A DNA stretch of 64,000 nucleotides, taken from Paroedura picta (Eukaryota; Chordata; Lepidosauria; Squamata; Gekkonidae). The notes beneath the pieces were generated by a model, which did not search any database, was not told the DNA's origin, and saw only the letters and a program-made list of their open reading frames with translations. The first letter of the stretch is position 1. Each line of letters opens with the position of its first letter. The DNA lies in NCBI RefSeq assembly GCF_049243985.1, contig NC_135369.1:26706765-26770764 (forward strand), read 5' to 3'. The translations under genes and the position numbers were made by a program. Positions 62,723 through 64,000 of this stretch are shown in pieces.

Positions 62723-64000
62723 CTGCTAAGGTATTTGCCTTATTATCCCCAAGTAGTCCACGATGGCCAGACCCTGTATGATCAATGAGAGTGGGAAGCT
62801 AGCGTCATCCCCATTTGTGATAGGGCCAAGATTACAGTACATACAATAGTCTCAGAGCAGAAGAGCTGCTTGGGCCAAGAGAGACCAAAATGTACGTAGG
62901 GTCATACTTCTTGATGCCCCCTAGAAATCCGATATCCCAACGTATCGTATCATATTCCCCAACTACACCCACATTCACTTCGGTCAGATAGCATTTAGCT
63001 TTAGCCTCTTGCAATGAGCACAGGAAGTTCTCACTGGATGGTATAAGGCTATGCTGGAGGAGGCATTCCCTGGTGATCTTGAGTGAGTGACTGACCCCTT
63101 CCCCCTATGATAGACTAACAAGCCACCAGCTGTGGGAAAAGTTCCCTGGAAAGTACAATCAGAATGTACTGTCTGAACACAGTCCTCTCCCCTACCGCAT
63201 TGTGGTGCAATAGCAGAATGCTCTAAACTGGCTCACGGAAACAGTATCTTTCAGCTGGCCCTTCTTTTGCCAGTGCCAAGACTGTGGCAGTTTTCCTCCT
63301 CTGCATGGTGCTGCTTGCAGGTTTCTTGAGCCACTCTAGGGCTGGGCCTGTGAAAGGCAAGAGCCAACTCCACCTGCTGCTCACTGCTACTTGCATGCTT
63401 GTCTCCTGACAGTGATCACTGGAGGCCCTGGCCTTTGCCACCTGGACAGTACAGCCAGTCCTGTTCTTGAGTTTGAGACTGTGTGGGAAAACACTGAAAT
63501 AAGGGACATTAAGGCCTCCTTCAGAAGACTGATGGACAGCTAGTTTAGCAAAGATGCCATTGCTGGAGCTGAAGTGCAAAGCGCTGCTCTGTTGGCCTTT
63601 AGGCATGTTTATGGCTCCCCATACTGTGTGGTGGTTTCACTTCCCAGGGTACAGTTCCCTCCTGGAAAAAGCTAGGCTGGTCCATAGCCATTCCAGCTCC
63701 TCCAGGATGTTTCTTGCAAGTCCTTTCCGTTTTCAGGGTTCTTCCACCAGAGACAAGTTAAAGGAAGTGGATGATGAGCACTCTTTTGCCTGTATCACTT
63801 GGAAACCTACTGTCCAGAGCTCAGGCACCTCTGCATGCCCAGGACTGGCTCTTCTCTTAAACAAGAGGCATTATAACAAACTTTTTTTTTGGGTGGTGGG
63901 GATTTTGTCCACTTGGAGAGGCTGGGGAGATTAATGTATCTGCAATAATATGTTTGATTCATGAACTGGTTAGGCTGGCCCTGAGAGCCCAGCTCTGTAA
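62723..64000 (-). other. probable intron of the minus-strand gene, right edge of window
   Basis: A 127-codon minus-strand frame (63223-63606) starts with ATG and ends with a stop, but has no recognisable domain and no splice support. A 60-codon frame at 62832-63014 is equally unexplained. Confidence 0.35.

Noticed and set aside
63223-63606. 127-codon minus-strand frame
   Set aside because: It has ATG and stop but no recognisable domain, no splice support and no repeat identity. Not enough to call a gene.

Overview
The window is vertebrate nuclear DNA, most likely from a squamate reptile; gecko-like is my best guess. The genes are spliced and introns are several kb. The space between exons is packed with CR1, L2 and BovB-type LINEs, tRNA-derived SINEs (one with a BovB-like tail, as in Sauria SINEs), a 5S rRNA-derived SINE and short non-autonomous hAT-like elements. 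The species call is inference from this repeat mix; the gene calls rest on protein sequence and splice-phase consistency.

Layout: (1) 1-6.6 kb, + strand: the last four coding exons of a cGMP-dependent protein kinase-like gene, ending in the typical SGWD.xF tail. (2) 6.6-14.9 kb: intergenic, repeats only. (3) 14.97-32.53 kb, - strand: a complete EMILIN1 gene, eight coding exons, 1031 residues, with signal peptide, EMI domain, long coiled coil, short collagenous stalk and gC1q domain. (4) 32.5-59.9 kb: repeat-rich intergenic DNA with an isolated CpG island (39.7-40.25 kb), a CR1 with a 580-codon reverse transcriptase frame (44.5-46.5 kb), and two or three weakly supported candidate exons (54.4-55.85 kb). 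(5) 59.95-60.6 kb, + strand: OST4, a 37-residue oligosaccharyltransferase subunit, with a CpG-rich first exon. (6) 60.6-62.7 kb, - strand: the 3' exons of a gene I do not recognise, tail-to-tail with OST4.

In human, EMILIN1 and OST4 are also divergent neighbours and AGBL5 is tail-to-tail with OST4, so the right side looks like conserved synteny, although the exons found at 61.4-62.7 kb do not resemble the human AGBL5 C terminus as I remember it. On the left, human EMILIN1 is followed by KHK, whereas here it is followed, tail-to-tail, by a PKG-like kinase gene. The genes have no evident shared pathway: EMILIN1 is extracellular matrix, OST4 is ER N-glycosylation and the kinase is cyclic-nucleotide signalling.

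I found no convincing undescribed molecular system. The points most worth follow-up are the PKG-like gene, the unidentified convergent gene, the orphan CpG island, and a set of insertions with visible target-site duplications that order the repeat families in time. I saw no retroviral, LTR or Polinton-like element.
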